48,186 nucleotides of DNA from Methanobacteriaceae archaeon. GTDB lineage: Archaea; Methanobacteriota; Methanobacteria; Methanobacteriales; Methanobacteriaceae. The position numbers and the translations under genes are program-made. The notes beneath the pieces are model-generated. The model had not been told where the DNA came from. It was given only the letters and a program-made list of their open reading frames with translations, and did not search any database. The DNA is taken from contig JACBOA010000012.1 in NCBI GenBank assembly GCA_013403005.1, positions 1 to 48,186 on the forward strand, in the 5' to 3' direction. How positions within the stretch are numbered: the stretch's first letter is position 1; each line of letters opens with the position of its first letter. Below are positions 7,812 through 21,100 of this stretch, piece after piece.

Positions 7812-9044
7812 CTATGATAGTCTGTAACCGGATTCCTCGTGTAGGTTGAGGTCCAGGCCCTGCACCTCGTGATCTTCTTCTACTCTAAGGCCAATAGTCT
7901 TATTAATAATCCAACCAATGGCGTAAGTAACTCCAAAGGAGTAAATTACAACAGAAACAATGGCTATAAGTTGAATTCCCACTTGAGTGGGGTTTCCTGC
8001 TATTAGTCCGCCTTTTATGGTGCTGTTTATGAGTGGGGTGGCAAATACACCGGCAGCCAGTGTTCCTATAATACCTGACATTCCATGGATTCCAAACACA
8101 TCCAGGGCATCATCATAACCAATTAAGGGTTTGAGGTGTGATACTGCATAGTAACAGATCACTGCAGAGACAAAACCAATGATCATTGCTGCAGTAACAT
8201 TCACATAACCTGCTGCAGGGGTTATGGTTGCTAAACCCGCCACAGCCCCAGATAAAGCACCAAGAAGGGTTGGTTTGCCTGTGTTCAGTTTGTCCATTAG
8301 CACCCAGGCCAGCATTCCCATTGCCGCGGAGGTGTTAGTAACGATCATGGCTGAAATTGCCAGATTAGTTGCACCAAGTGCTGAACCAGCGTTGAATCCG
8401 AACCATCCAAACCATAATAGTCCAGTACCAATAACTGAGTATCCTAAATGGTGGGGTAGTAATTTGGCATTTTTACGGATTCCCACCAGTAAGACCAGGG
8501 CCAGGGCAGCCACACCAGAGCTTAAATGTACTACCATTCCTCCGGCAAAATCCAGGACACCCATCTGGTAAAGCCATCCTCCACCCCACACCCAGTGGGC
8601 GATGGGGATGTAAACTGCAGTTAGCCACAGAGGTACGAAGGCCAGCCAGGCAGAGAACTTCATCCTCTCTACAATAGCTCCACTAATCAGTGCCACTGTT
8701 ATGGCGGCAAAGGTCATTTGGAATACAGCATACAGGGCGGTGGGTATGGTAGGGGCGTAAGTGGATAAAGTTCCTGACTCTAAAACTCCGCTAAAGAAGG
8801 GATTGGTCAGGGTACCAAGAACTCCCCAAATATCTGCACCAAAGGCCAGATCATATCCATAAACAAACCACAGAACACTTACTATGGCAAAGGTTATGAA
8901 TGAAAGGAACAATGTATTTAAAACGTTTTCTCTTCGGATCAACCCTCCGTAGAAAAGGGCCACTCCAGGTATGGTCATAAGGATTACCAATGCAGTGGAT
9001 ATTAGCATCCATGCCGTGTCACCACTATTGAGAACAGGATCCAT
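7812..9044 (-). CDS. amtB: Ammonium transporter Amt (copy 2)
   Basis: 410 residues with the same eleven-helix architecture and both pore histidines (AHWVWGGGWL, FGIHGMSGIIG). Strongly similar to copy 1 through the transmembrane core but with a different extracellular loop near residues 60-95. The C-terminal cytoplasmic tail (LRVEEDHEVQGLD) is conserved for GlnK contact. AGGAGG-type ribosome-binding site. It heads the amtB2-glnK2 operon, arranged head to tail with the copy 1 operon, consistent with duplication of the whole pair. Confidence 0.97.
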   Translation of the reverse strand: MDPVLNSGDTAWMLISTALVILMTIPGVALFYGGLIRRENVLNTLFLSFITFAIVSVLWFVYGYDLAFGADIWGVLGTLTNPFFSGVLESGTLSTYAPTIPTALYAVFQMTFAAITVALISGAIVERMKFSAWLAFVPLWLTAVYIPIAHWVWGGGWLYQMGVLDFAGGMVVHLSSGVAALALVLLVGIRKNAKLLPHHLGYSVIGTGLLWFGWFGFNAGSALGATNLAISAMIVTNTSAAMGMLAWVLMDKLNTGKPTLLGALSGAVAGLATITPAAGYVNVTAAMIIGFVSAVICYYAVSHLKPLIGYDDALDVFGIHGMSGIIGTLAAGVFATPLINSTIKGGLIAGNPTQVGIQLIAIVSVVIYSFGVTYAIGWIINKTIGLRVEEDHEVQGLDLNLHEESGYRLS

Positions 9045-9194
9045 TTATATTTCCTCCTTTTTAATAAAACAGCATTTTTTTCTTTTTTTTATCCAATTAA
9101 TAATGTTTTCAAAATTTTTATAACATCTCCCCTGGTTATTCAACCCATAATTCCTTTCATTTATTGAATCGGAAAAGGGTGGCAGTATGATGGG

Positions 9195-9208
9195 GGAAAC
9201 ATACTTCC
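9195..9208 (-). promoter_or_regulatory. NrpR-type operator for amtB2-glnK2
   Basis: GGAA-ACATAC-TTCC fits GGAA-N6-TTCC. A minus-strand TATA box (TTTATATAC, plus-strand 9225-9233) puts the predicted transcription start inside the operator, leaving a leader of about 160 bases before amtB2. Confidence 0.75.
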
Positions 9209-9369
9209 GATTATGGGTTTGCTTGTATATAAATTTTCCTGCAAAAATTAAGAAAAACAGATATATTAATTCAAACCTAATATAAACTAATTTAATCCAA
9301 ATAAGGTCATTAAAGTGTTAATTTGGTCTAATCATAATTATAAAGTAAATAATATTTGAACAGATTTAA

Positions 9370-9957
9370 ATGGGGGTGTTTTTTATTGGAAAAATAACCA
9401 GTGAAAAAACTATATTCTATATCTCGCTATCAGTATTGTTTTTAATACTATTATATTCCTCTTTTTTCGTTGAATACCTTTTATTTAAAGTGATAGTTGG
9501 ATTTGTAATTGTTTTGGTTATTAAAATCAAAAATATGGATCTAAAACTAACAACATGGCAAAGAAAATTATTTTACTTCTTTGTTTTTATTTATCCACTA
9601 ATTGAACTCTTTTTAAAAGCCTTAACTCAGAATGGGCTTATTAACCCTGATATGGCTTCATATAATATCTATATTAATATTCTAGAACATCTTCTGGCGG
9701 GAATGGCTGTTGGAATGATTCTGTTCCCTTTTATTATTGGTATTATGGAAAGATTATCCCTAAAAGAGGGATTTATTCTATTTGTCCCTTTGGTAACCTT
9801 TTTATGTCTTTTATATGAATTAATAGGTTTTTATTTTTTCTACCAACCACTGGGCTACTTAAGCATTAACCAGTATTCAGATACCATGCGAGACCTTACC
9901 CTGAATATAGTGGGGTCTGTTATTCTGTTCGTACTAATTATTGGTTTTAAAAAATAG
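9370..9957 (+). CDS. Multi-spanning membrane protein, unrecognised
   Basis: 195 residues with about six hydrophobic segments and very few charged residues. The arrangement resembles small membrane families of the YjdF/DUF2238 type: a conserved-looking H in an ILEHLLAG helix, a YELIGF helix with Glu, and a final D-T-M-R-D-L-T-L-N-I-V-G helix, positions that could bind a ligand or metal within the membrane. That similarity is only suggestive. No Shine-Dalgarno is seen; a TATA-like element close to the ATG suggests a leaderless mRNA. Convergent with the pilin-like gene downstream. Confidence 0.65.
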   Translation: MGVFFIGKITSEKTIFYISLSVLFLILLYSSFFVEYLLFKVIVGFVIVLVIKIKNMDLKLTTWQRKLFYFFVFIYPLIELFLKALTQNGLINPDMASYNIYINILEHLLAGMAVGMILFPFIIGIMERLSLKEGFILFVPLVTFLCLLYELIGFYFFYQPLGYLSINQYSDTMRDLTLNIVGSVILFVLIIGFKK

Positions 9958-9980
9958 AAGGAAACCATTTTTATATTTTT

Positions 9981-10223
9981 TCATGGCAGGGAAGGTGTTG
10001 TATTGTTGCTAGGAGCAGGTGGCTTCGTATTGTTAGTAACCGGGTTAGTAACCGGTTCTCCAGAACTATTGTTACGCACAGTTTCAATGTCTTGTGCAGC
10101 GTTCAAACTGGTTTTTTGGAAATAAGACCTATAAATCACCAGTGCTGCAATTGCAATTACAAGAATAGCTCCAAATAAAAGTATGTATTCAGAGGCTCCC
10201 TGTCCACTCTCATCTTTAATCAA
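9981..10223 (-). CDS. Class III signal-peptide (archaeal type IV pilin-like) protein
   Basis: 80 residues. It starts DESGQGASEY followed by a long hydrophobic helix: the class III signal in which prepilin peptidase (EppA/FlaK type) cuts before the Gln and the helix packs into a filament core. The rest is a short Asn/Pro/Thr-rich tail ending in PSLP, so the mature head domain is tiny and may be glycosylated. The start is TTG at 10223, supported by GGGTGGGAT upstream; no nearby in-frame ATG exists. It is isolated from any visible pilus assembly genes. Confidence 0.8.
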   Translation of the reverse strand: MIKDESGQGASEYILLFGAILVIAIAALVIYRSYFQKTSLNAAQDIETVRNNSSGEPVTNPVTNNTKPPAPSNNTTPSLP

Positions 10224-10416
10224 GATATGAATCCCACCCTAATATTGTGATTGTAGATAATAATATGTTCTTTCATTAATTTAAGTATATTTCTCATTTT
10301 TATCTTAGGATGAGGTAATAGTGGAGTAAAAGTCAGAGTAAAAGTCAAAAAATAATAATGAAAATGAATAATGGTTAAAAAATGGATAAATTAGGGGTTA
10401 ATCGAAAACCTTTTTT

Positions 10417-11916
<1,500 letters not shown>

Positions 11917-13044
11917 TTAGGACACCCCCTTTTTTAGATTTTTTTGGGGATCTGTTTCATGGTTTTTAAGTACTTTGAAAACTGGACAAGCAGAGTATTT
12001 GGTTCCAGCAGCCTTTTTAACATCCTCCACATTTGAAGTGAGGATGGCCTCAGGTTTCCAGGGATTTTCATCCATTTTATCCACAACCACCACTTCATCA
12101 GTTATATTCTCATCCAAGATGTAGTTTAAAAGAGCAGTAACCACTCCTCCGTCCTGTCCTTCAAAATTTTTTGCACGGGCAGAAACTATCTTTAGATAGT
12201 CTCCCAGGGCTTTTTGATCCAGATCTCGTGTTAATACTTCCTGTGATAGGTAGGTGCGGGGACAGGCCACGTAACATAAATTACACTCTGGAGGACAATT
12301 CCCTTTGATTTGAGGTTTGCGATCTTCTATGTGCAGGATGTTCTCCGGACAGACATAGTAACAGGCCCCGCAGAGCACACAGCTGCCCACGTCAATAACA
12401 TCTGCTTTCAAATCCTCAAACTGGCAGGATGCGACTTCCTCAATGAACTCTTCATCGCTTATGTATCTGCGGTAGAGAACTGGTCTGGCCACTGATTCCC
12501 TTTTTTTGATCTCTTCCTTGTTTTCTATTTTCTTTTTATTGGCTAATCTTTCCAGAAGAATAACACCAGAAGGTTCAACAGGTTTGATTTCAATATAACC
12601 TTCATTCTCAGCTTTTTGCAGTATTTTAAGGCCTTTTTCTGTTCTGGCTATGATGGTGGACCATCCAGGGGCTGAACCCACAGATCCTACGGATAAATCT
12701 GCTAGTTCTGAAGTGTAATCCATACAAACCTGGCAGTTTTTCCTCATGCAGATCTTGGCCTGGGATAAAGGTACCTTGAACACTTCACCATTTTCAAGAT
12801 AGGCCCAGAACTGCCCTTTTTCCACTCTGAACTCTTTCACCTCATCCATGTCAATTTCATTTTGTGATAAGAACTCCTTAAGGTAGGAATGGGAGAAGTT
12901 TTCCATACAGAACAGTCCTAACTTCAAATCAACTGGAGAATCTCCCAGGATGTTACTGTAGTGTTCCATTTTTTCAGCGGCTATAATATGGCAGGGTGTT
13001 CCCACCAGAGCAACACTTCTTTTTTGATCTTTAGAAGTCATCAT
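11917..13044 (-). CDS. FrhB-like F420 dehydrogenase-type iron-sulfur protein, apparently circularly permuted
   Basis: 375 residues. It carries the signatures of the coenzyme F420 hydrogenase/dehydrogenase beta family but in a changed order. Residues about 8-190 match the family's C-terminal part (VGTPCHIIAAEKM, then CMRKNCQVCMDYTSELADLSVG), residues about 218-265 form a two-cluster ferredoxin module (CVLCGACYYVCP and C-NLCYVACP), and residues about 285-360 match the family's N-terminal part (GQDGGVVTALL, AGTKYSACP). In the usual order the GQDGG block precedes VGTPC. From its position it probably feeds electrons from F420H2 or ferredoxin to the synthase subunit. ATGA overlap with the upstream gene; a GGAGGG lies just before the two adjacent ATGs. 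Confidence 0.85.
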   Translation of the reverse strand: MMTSKDQKRSVALVGTPCHIIAAEKMEHYSNILGDSPVDLKLGLFCMENFSHSYLKEFLSQNEIDMDEVKEFRVEKGQFWAYLENGEVFKVPLSQAKICMRKNCQVCMDYTSELADLSVGSVGSAPGWSTIIARTEKGLKILQKAENEGYIEIKPVEPSGVILLERLANKKKIENKEEIKKRESVARPVLYRRYISDEEFIEEVASCQFEDLKADVIDVGSCVLCGACYYVCPENILHIEDRKPQIKGNCPPECNLCYVACPRTYLSQEVLTRDLDQKALGDYLKIVSARAKNFEGQDGGVVTALLNYILDENITDEVVVVDKMDENPWKPEAILTSNVEDVKKAAGTKYSACPVFKVLKNHETDPQKNLKKGVS

Positions 13045-13733
13045 TTACCCTCCTCTGTTTCCTTACCATAAAATGGCCGGGCACTGCGGGGTACGATTTT
13101 TCGGAACTTCTGATACTCTTCTGGCGTCAGTTGGAACTGGTATTTTTCCAAGAGTTCCTTCAATTTTTCCCGTTCTTCATCTTCTAATTCTTCGATTTTG
13201 GCGTTTTTCCCCAGGCTTTTTATCTTACCACCCACATAGATGGTTCCCCTGATTATGGATTCCCCAGCATCATCTGAGATATCTCCCAGGACAATGATCT
13301 GACCTCCCATCATAAAAAGTCCGCTCATGAATCCGGAGTTACCTCCCACAATGATGGTACCGTTTTTCATTATCTCTCCAGTACGGGAACCAACATCTTT
13401 CCTAACCACCACGGTCCCACCGTAGATACCCTGACCCACACCATCTCCGGCTGAGCCCTCAATGACTACTTCTCCTTGGGTCATATTATCTGCTGGGAAC
13501 CAGCCAGCATTTCCATTGATGTGAACTCGGGCTCCGTGGATCATGGTTGCTGCGAAGTAACCGGCAGAGCCGTCAATAACCACATCCACTGGTTCAGTGA
13601 GTCCAGCAACCAGGTAGTGCATGGCATTGGGGTTTTCAATTATGATGCGATCATTTTCCTTGGCAGCCTTTTTAATGGTCCGGTTAAGTTCCCGGGGTGT
13701 TATTTCTTGAGCATTGATTTTCAATTCCTGCAT
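13041..13733 (-). CDS. Glutamate synthase GXGXG-domain subunit
   Basis: About 230 residues from the ATG at 13733; the frame is open further upstream but that part overlaps the preceding gene. It is a right-handed beta-helix of repeated G-x-G-x-G units (GSAGYFAA, GNAGWFPA, GSAGDGVG, GGNSGFMSG, GDISDDAG), the domain that in bacterial GltB is fused at the C-terminus and holds the barrel and amidotransferase domains together. Also related to formylmethanofuran dehydrogenase subunit C. It follows the amidotransferase gene by 13 bases and overlaps the FrhB-like gene by four, so the operon is tightly coupled. Confidence 0.92.
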   Translation of the reverse strand: MQELKINAQEITPRELNRTIKKAAKENDRIIIENPNAMHYLVAGLTEPVDVVIDGSAGYFAATMIHGARVHINGNAGWFPADNMTQGEVVIEGSAGDGVGQGIYGGTVVVRKDVGSRTGEIMKNGTIIVGGNSGFMSGLFMMGGQIIVLGDISDDAGESIIRGTIYVGGKIKSLGKNAKIEELEDEEREKLKELLEKYQFQLTPEEYQKFRKIVPRSARPFYGKETEEGK

Positions 13734-13746
13734 AATTCCACATCCA

Positions 13747-15236
<1,490 letters not shown>

Positions 15237-15319
15237 AAAAATTCCTTTAATTTTGCTCCTGGTTTTCCTATTGATGATAAGCGAGTTATCATTTAGATGC
15301 AATAGAATATAAACTTACC

Positions 15320-15333
15320 GGAAATAGTATTCC
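15320..15333 (-). promoter_or_regulatory. NrpR-type operator for the pdxT-glutamate synthase operon
   Basis: GGAA-ATAGTA-TTCC fits GGAA-N6-TTCC. A TATA-like TTTTATTT on the minus strand (plus-strand 15351-15358) predicts a transcription start inside the operator, the same geometry as at the two amtB promoters. Confidence 0.7.
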
Positions 15334-15610
15334 GATTAGATTAATTGTTGAAATAAAATTCTTAATTCAAAGATTAACTTATACAATGTTTAAAATTGAG
15401 CCTGTAACATACATTTTAAATGAACATTTATATAAATATTTCTAATGTCACTGTCTTGATTTTTTTAGTGTTGGGGGTAAGTTGGGGTAAGTTTTTATAG
15501 GTGTGCCGAGAAAATATTAACTGCACAAATTCCTTTTTTGGAATTCTTACATTGACCTAATTAGACAACTAATTAAACAATATTATATTGAATTATGGAG
15601 AGATAATAAA

Positions 15611-15925
15611 ATGGATAAGATACCCATCGCTTTAATTGCGGTGATAGTGGTACTAGCATTCGTTGGAGGATATTTCACTGGCATAATGAATTCTGCTGGA
15701 AATTTCACACTTAATATTACCAATAAAACCAACGACTCTGGCTACGATAATAATGCAAACACTTACAAATACAACACAGTTAAAACCACGGCTAAAAATA
15801 CAGCCACAACTAAAGACACCTCTACCGACACACCCACACCTACCCCAACACCAACACCAACCCCAACACCTACACCTACTCCAACACCTACCCCTACTCC
15901 CGAACAACCCTCATCTAACCCCTAA
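15611..15925 (+). CDS. Membrane-anchored surface protein with TP-repeat tail
   Basis: 104 residues. An N-terminal hydrophobic helix (residues 5-25, IALIAVIVVLAFVGGYFTG) anchors it, followed by an Asn/Thr-rich stretch with several N-x-T/S sequons and a C-terminal run of more than a dozen Thr-Pro dipeptides encoded by a hexanucleotide-like repeat (about 15830-15900). No folded domain is visible. Probably a short extracellular stalk or glycosylated surface peptide. GGAGAG precedes the start. The repeat could vary in length by slippage in units of two residues. Confidence 0.7.
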   Translation: MDKIPIALIAVIVVLAFVGGYFTGIMNSAGNFTLNITNKTNDSGYDNNANTYKYNTVKTTAKNTATTKDTSTDTPTPTPTPTPTPTPTPTPTPTPTPEQPSSNP

Positions 15926-15978
15926 ATAACAAGAAAGATAAAATTAAAATTGCTAATGATTAAAGTCAATTAGCAAAT

Positions 15979-16012
15979 AGGGTTCATACACATGAAACCC
16001 TCATTTTTTTTT
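15979..16012 (+). terminator. Hairpin plus T-tract after the TP-repeat gene
   Basis: AGGGTTCAT pairs with ATG-A-AACCCT (one bulged A) around an ACAC loop and is followed two bases later by nine T residues, fitting an intrinsic-type terminator for the plus-strand gene. Confidence 0.6.
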
Positions 16013-16124
16013 ATTTTTATCGCTGCTGCTTTTTTAAATTTTTTTTGGGGCAATGGTTTTTCACGAATTCTATTTAAAAATTCTATTTAAAAAGATTAAA
16101 ACTATAAAAATTCCTTTTTTAGGT

Positions 16125-17102
16125 TCATCCTTTTTCTTTTTCTTCATTTACTTTTTCTTCATTCAAGATATTCATTATTTCATCAGTCGAGTTTTTCACA
16201 TAATTTGCGGCTGATTTAAAGGATTCTAACTCATCATCATTCATTTTAATTCCAATTATTCGTTCTACACCGTTAATTCCTAATTTAACTGGTACTCCTA
16301 GACAAACATCCTCAGTACCATGTATCTCCCCATCCAGGTAGGTGGTGAGGGTTAGTATCCTTTTTTCATCATTAAGGATGGTTTTGATAATATTGGAAAT
16401 AGCAAAGGCAGGTCCGTATTCAGTTGCCCCTTTCTTATTAATCACGTAACTTCCTGCGGTTTTAACCTTTTCAACAATACTATCCACATCAAAGGACTGG
16501 TACTGGGGAAAATATTCAACCAGTATCCCTCCTATGGTAGTGGAACTTAAAAGGAGAACCATGTGGTCGCCATGTTCTCCAATGATCCTGGTGTGTATTT
16601 CACTGACATGGATGTTGAAGTGTCGGGCTATCAGATTCTTGAGGCGCAGTGAGTCTAAATGGTTTCCCAACCCAATTACTCTATTTCTTGGGAAACCAGA
16701 TGCTTTATAGGCAACGTAAGTCATAACATCCACAGGGTTGGTTATAACCAGAATAATGGATTCAGGAGCGTGTTTAGCAATTAAACGGGAATATTCTTTT
16801 ACTATTCTAGCGTTGGGCACAGCCACGTCCATGCGTTTCATATCTGCTGTTCTGGGAATACCGGCCGAGATAACCACAACTTTGGAATCTCTCATATCCT
16901 CAAAATTACAGGAGGGGGTTATGGATACTCTGATATCCTTGGCTGCCAGGGCATCGTTCATGTCCAGTGCCTCTCCCTGTATTTGATCCAGGCTTTCCTT
17001 CCGTGATAATAGGACCAATTCACTTACAACACTTTCTTCAGCCAGGCAAAAAGCTGCTGCTCTACCCACTCTACCTGATGCTCCAATTACACTAACTTTC
17101 AT
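16125..17102 (-). CDS. mdh: Malate dehydrogenase (LDH/MDH family)
   Basis: 325 residues. The Rossmann nucleotide loop is GASGRVGRA at the N-terminus; AGIPR carries Arg at the position that distinguishes malate from lactate dehydrogenase, followed by the second substrate Arg in MKRMD. VITNPVDVMTYVA, GNHLDSLRLK (Asp and Arg of the active site) and IGEHGDHMVLL with the catalytic His are intact. It interconverts oxaloacetate and malate in the incomplete reductive TCA pathway of methanogens. The extreme C-terminus carries a duplicated VNEEK from a 15-bp duplication. Start supported by GGGTGA. Confidence 0.93.
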   Translation of the reverse strand: MKVSVIGASGRVGRAAAFCLAEESVVSELVLLSRKESLDQIQGEALDMNDALAAKDIRVSITPSCNFEDMRDSKVVVISAGIPRTADMKRMDVAVPNARIVKEYSRLIAKHAPESIILVITNPVDVMTYVAYKASGFPRNRVIGLGNHLDSLRLKNLIARHFNIHVSEIHTRIIGEHGDHMVLLLSSTTIGGILVEYFPQYQSFDVDSIVEKVKTAGSYVINKKGATEYGPAFAISNIIKTILNDEKRILTLTTYLDGEIHGTEDVCLGVPVKLGINGVERIIGIKMNDDELESFKSAANYVKNSTDEIMNILNEEKVNEEKEKG

Positions 17103-17252
17103 TTTTCACCCGATCCTAAATCTAATTCGATTTCAAATACTATAAAATCCTCTCTCCGATTTCTCACTCAGTATCTGGGGTTTTTTAAATACTTAAAGTA
17201 TAAAATAGGATTCTCTAGGATTCTTACAAATTCTAAACTTAAATAGTTGAAC

Positions 17253-17810
17253 TTATTCTTGGCTTAAGAAACCTTCAGCAACCCGTCGAACATAGCTACT
17301 TTTATCATTGAGAGCTTCTTTAAGTGCCTTCTCAGCATCATCTCCTCCAATGTTACCCAGTGCCATGGCAGCACCAGCCCTTACAAATCCACTATCATCG
17401 TTCATAAGTTCGATGAGGTAAGGTACAGTTTCAGGGGATTTAATATTACCCAGTGCCCAGGCGGCTCCCCCTCTAACCCTCCAATCATCATCTTTTAATG
17501 TCTGGATCAGTGGTTCTACTGCTGATTTTCCCATGTTGCTCAGGGCACCTGAGGCTGCCCTGCGCACCCATTTGTTATCATCCTTCATTGTTTCTATTAA
17601 GGGAGTTATGGCTCGTTCATCTTTAATCAAACCAAGTACTTTTGCAGATCCCTTCCGAACATCTTTATTCTCATGATCCAATGCATCAATAAGCTGTTCC
17701 ACGGCAGGTTCTCCAATTTCTTCAAGCATTTCTGTAGCCTGAACCTGAACAAGCTCATCACTGTCTTTTAAAGTCTCAATCAATCTTTTAACGTTTTTTT
17801 CAACTTCCAT
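17253..17810 (-). CDS. HEAT-repeat protein (PBS lyase HEAT-like)
   Basis: 185 residues from the ATG at 17810, preferred because GGGGAG lies upstream; the frame opens at 17837. It consists almost entirely of about five 31-residue HEAT units with the pattern A-V-x-x-L-I-x-x-L-x-D-x-x-x-x-V-R-x-x-A-A-x-A-L-G-x-I, forming an alpha-solenoid. Common in methanogens as a protein-binding scaffold; no partner is evident. Confidence 0.85.
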   Translation of the reverse strand: MEVEKNVKRLIETLKDSDELVQVQATEMLEEIGEPAVEQLIDALDHENKDVRKGSAKVLGLIKDERAITPLIETMKDDNKWVRRAASGALSNMGKSAVEPLIQTLKDDDWRVRGGAAWALGNIKSPETVPYLIELMNDDSGFVRAGAAMALGNIGGDDAEKALKEALNDKSSYVRRVAEGFLSQE

Positions 17811-18170
17811 ATTATTAGCTCCCCTAAAATTAATCAATTCTAGTTATTTTTTATTTAAAGAATCTGGAAGAATGTTCCCATAAAAAGTATATTATGTATT
17901 TAATAGACCATATATTTTTGCTAATTAGAACTCATGGCAGTAGATTAGCTGAAATTTTTTTAAAAAATTCATCCCCTCATTTTTTTTCTTTGATTAAAAA
18001 TTCACTTTTGTGGTTATAAAGACCAATCTATGTTAATTATTCTCATCTATCATTAAATTTTCATATTCTACAATTTTTTCTCAAAAAAAGAATAAGTTTC
18101 ATATAATTTGAAGGACATAGTTTTAGGATACATAGAATCATTCTTTAATTCCAGTTTTGGATGTAGGAAA
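17811..18170. other. Divergent intergenic region
   Basis: Very AT-rich spacer between the HEAT-repeat gene (minus) and the large histidine kinase (plus). I see no additional gene. A TTG-initiated extension of the kinase begins at 18108 but has no ribosome-binding site. Confidence 0.4.
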
Positions 18171-21100
18171 ATGGGAGAAAGAAGTCAGATATATGAAATT
18201 GAAGACTTGAAACCAGGAGATCATCTCTGCTCTTTGTTTGAAAATGATGACGATCATAAAGCTCTTTTAACACCTTACATCCGGTTTGGTTTGGAAAAAA
18301 ATGAAAAGGTCCTCTACATTGTTGATGCTCACACTTCAGAGGATGTTCTTGATTATTTAGGTAATGATGGTTTTGATGTGGATCCTTATCTTGAAAGTGG
18401 GCAGCTGGTAATCCTCACTGTAAATGAATCTTATATGAAGGGTGGAGTATTTGATCCAGATAGCATGATCAGTATGCTTTCTGAGGAAACAGAAAAAGCC
18501 CTCAAAGAAGGCTACCCTGCACTAAGGGTTACTGGTGAGATGTCCTGGGTTCTTAAAGGATTACCCGGATCAGAACACTTGATAGAATACGAAGCCAAAT
18601 TAAACGAATTTTTCGGGAGTAGTAAGGCTTTAGCCATATGTCAGTACGATATGAGATTATTCGAACCTGAAATTCTTCTCAATGTCTTATTAACTCACCC
18701 CATGGTTGTAATTGGAACCAGAATATATGAAAATTTTTATTACATGCCTCCTCAGGAATATCCATTTGATATTCCAAAATCAATTCTCAAAGAGTGGATG
18801 AAAAGTCTGAAAGTTTACAATGATGCTAACAAATTCCGGAAAAACCTACTCTCATCCATGAGGGATGGGCTTATTGTCTTAGACGCAGATGGGGTCCATC
18901 AGGATGTTAACGATGCTTTTTGCAAAATGACTGGATTTTCAAGGGAAGAATTGATTGGAAAGGGGTTTCCTCATATTTACTGGCCTGAGGGAGAATATGA
19001 AAACATTCAAACTGCTTTTGAAAATACTTTGAAAGGTGATAATCGTGAGTTTGAATTTATCTTCCAAAGGAAGAATGGGGAAAAGTTCCAGGTTATTGTA
19101 AGTCCTTCAATAATGAAGGATGATGATGGTAACATAAGCGCAGTTTTTGCCACGGTCAAAGACATATCTGCACGTAAAATAACTGAAAACGAACTTAAAG
19201 AATCTCACAGTAAGCTCGAAGCTACTTTGAAGGCCATCCCGGACTTAGTGTTTGAGGTGGATGCTGAAGGGCGGATCTATGATTATTACTCCCCAGACAT
19301 AGATGATCTCTACGTTCCTCCCGATGTCTTCATGGGTAAAAAAATCAGGGAAGTACTGCCTAAAGATGCAGCCAGTAAAATCCTTCAGGCTATTGAAAAA
19401 GCCTCCAGGAAAGGATGGCATAAAGGCACCATATACTCTCTGGATCTTCCCACCGGACGAAAATGTTTCGAACTTTCCATAGCCAGAAAAGAGGCAGATT
19501 CCAGTGGTTCTGAATTATTTGTGGTAGTGGCCCGGGATGTAACCTTGCACCAAAAGAATGAAAAAACTTTGAAACAAGCTAGAGATTATAACAGAAGCTT
19601 AATAGAAGTAAGCCTTGATCCTTTGGTTACTATTGGTGCAGATGGAAAGATTACTGATGTAAACAGAGCTACTGAAAATGTTACTGGTTACTCAAGAGAT
19701 GAACTTATTGGCACGGATTTTTCTTATTATTTCACCCAACCCGAAAAAGCTAGGGAAGGTTATGAGAAAGTTTTCCGGGAGGGTGTGGTAAGGGATTACC
19801 CTCTTTGGATTCAACACAAAGACGGACATACCACTCCAGTTATTTACAACGCCTCGGTATACCATGATGAGAACGGTGAAGTTTTAGGAGTATTCGCGGC
19901 TGCCCGAGACATAACACAGCTAAAAAAAGCAGAGAAGCAGCTCAGTGACAGTCAAAGTCAGCTAAATTCAATCATGGAAGGCACTCCCATCCCTAAATTT
20001 GTAATTGATAAGCACCACCGGATAATTTACTGGAACAAAGCACTGGAGGAACTTAGCCGAATCGATGCCAAGGATATGATTGGTACTCGAAACCATTGGA
20101 AAGCCTTTTATGATAAAAAAAGACCATGCATGGCTGATTTACTGGTTGATGGAGATCTAAATAACCTCAAAAGATGGTATAAAGATAAATATAATAAGTC
20201 GAAATTTTTTAAGGGCGCATACGAAGCTCTGGACTTCTTCCCAGCAATAGGTGAAGGGGGGAAGTGGATATTTTTTACAGCAGCACCTATAACTGATTCT
20301 GAAGGTAATTTAATAGGGGCAGTGGAAACTTTAGAGGATGTAACTGAAGATAAAAAAGCTGAAATTGCACTAAAAAAGAGTGAGGAACGTTTCCGTGCAG
20401 TGGCAGAGTCTGCAGTTGATGCTGTGGTTACTACTGATGTTAATGGTGTTATCAGATTCTTCAACAACAGCCTGACCACCATATTCGGCTACTCCCCCCG
20501 GGAGTTAAAAGGTAAACCACTCACCATTCTCATGCCCCACCGTTTCAGAAGCACTTATCTTAAACAACTGGATAAGTTCAAAAAATGTGGTGAACACAGA
20601 CTTATAGGTAAAACTGTGGTAACAACTGGATTAAAAAGGGATGGAACTGAATTTCCCTTTGAAATGTCATTATCCTCCTGGAAATCCGGGAAAAAAATCT
20701 TCTTCACTTCCATCATCCGAGATTTAACTGAGAAGAAGAAGGCAGAAGAAAAGATTAAAAAACAAATCATCCTAACCACATCTATTAATAAGGTTTTGCA
20801 GGACTCTTTGAAGGTTAAAAAAGATGAAGAAGTAGCTTTAATTTGTATTAGAGCCGCTGAAGAACTCACAGCCAGTCAGTTCGGTTTTATCATGGAGATA
20901 AACAGGAAGGGTAAAGCTGATACCATGGCAGTGACTGACCCGGGATGGGCTGAATGTGGAATCCCACAGGATGAAGCAAGAAAACTTACAAGTGGAATGG
21001 ACATTACTAGTTACTGGGGAAGAGTTATAAAACAGGGAAAATCGCAGATTGTAAACCATCCTGAATATGATCTAGATAGCAGAGGAGTTCCAGAAGGCCA

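Noticed and set aside
15830..15900. Repetitive DNA considered as a CRISPR array
   Set aside because: It is a coding Thr-Pro repeat without spacers; no array of regular repeats and unique spacers is present anywhere in the window.
18108..18170. TTG-initiated 21-codon extension of the large histidine kinase
   Set aside because: No ribosome-binding site and no domain content; the ATG at 18171 is placed just before the MEDS domain.
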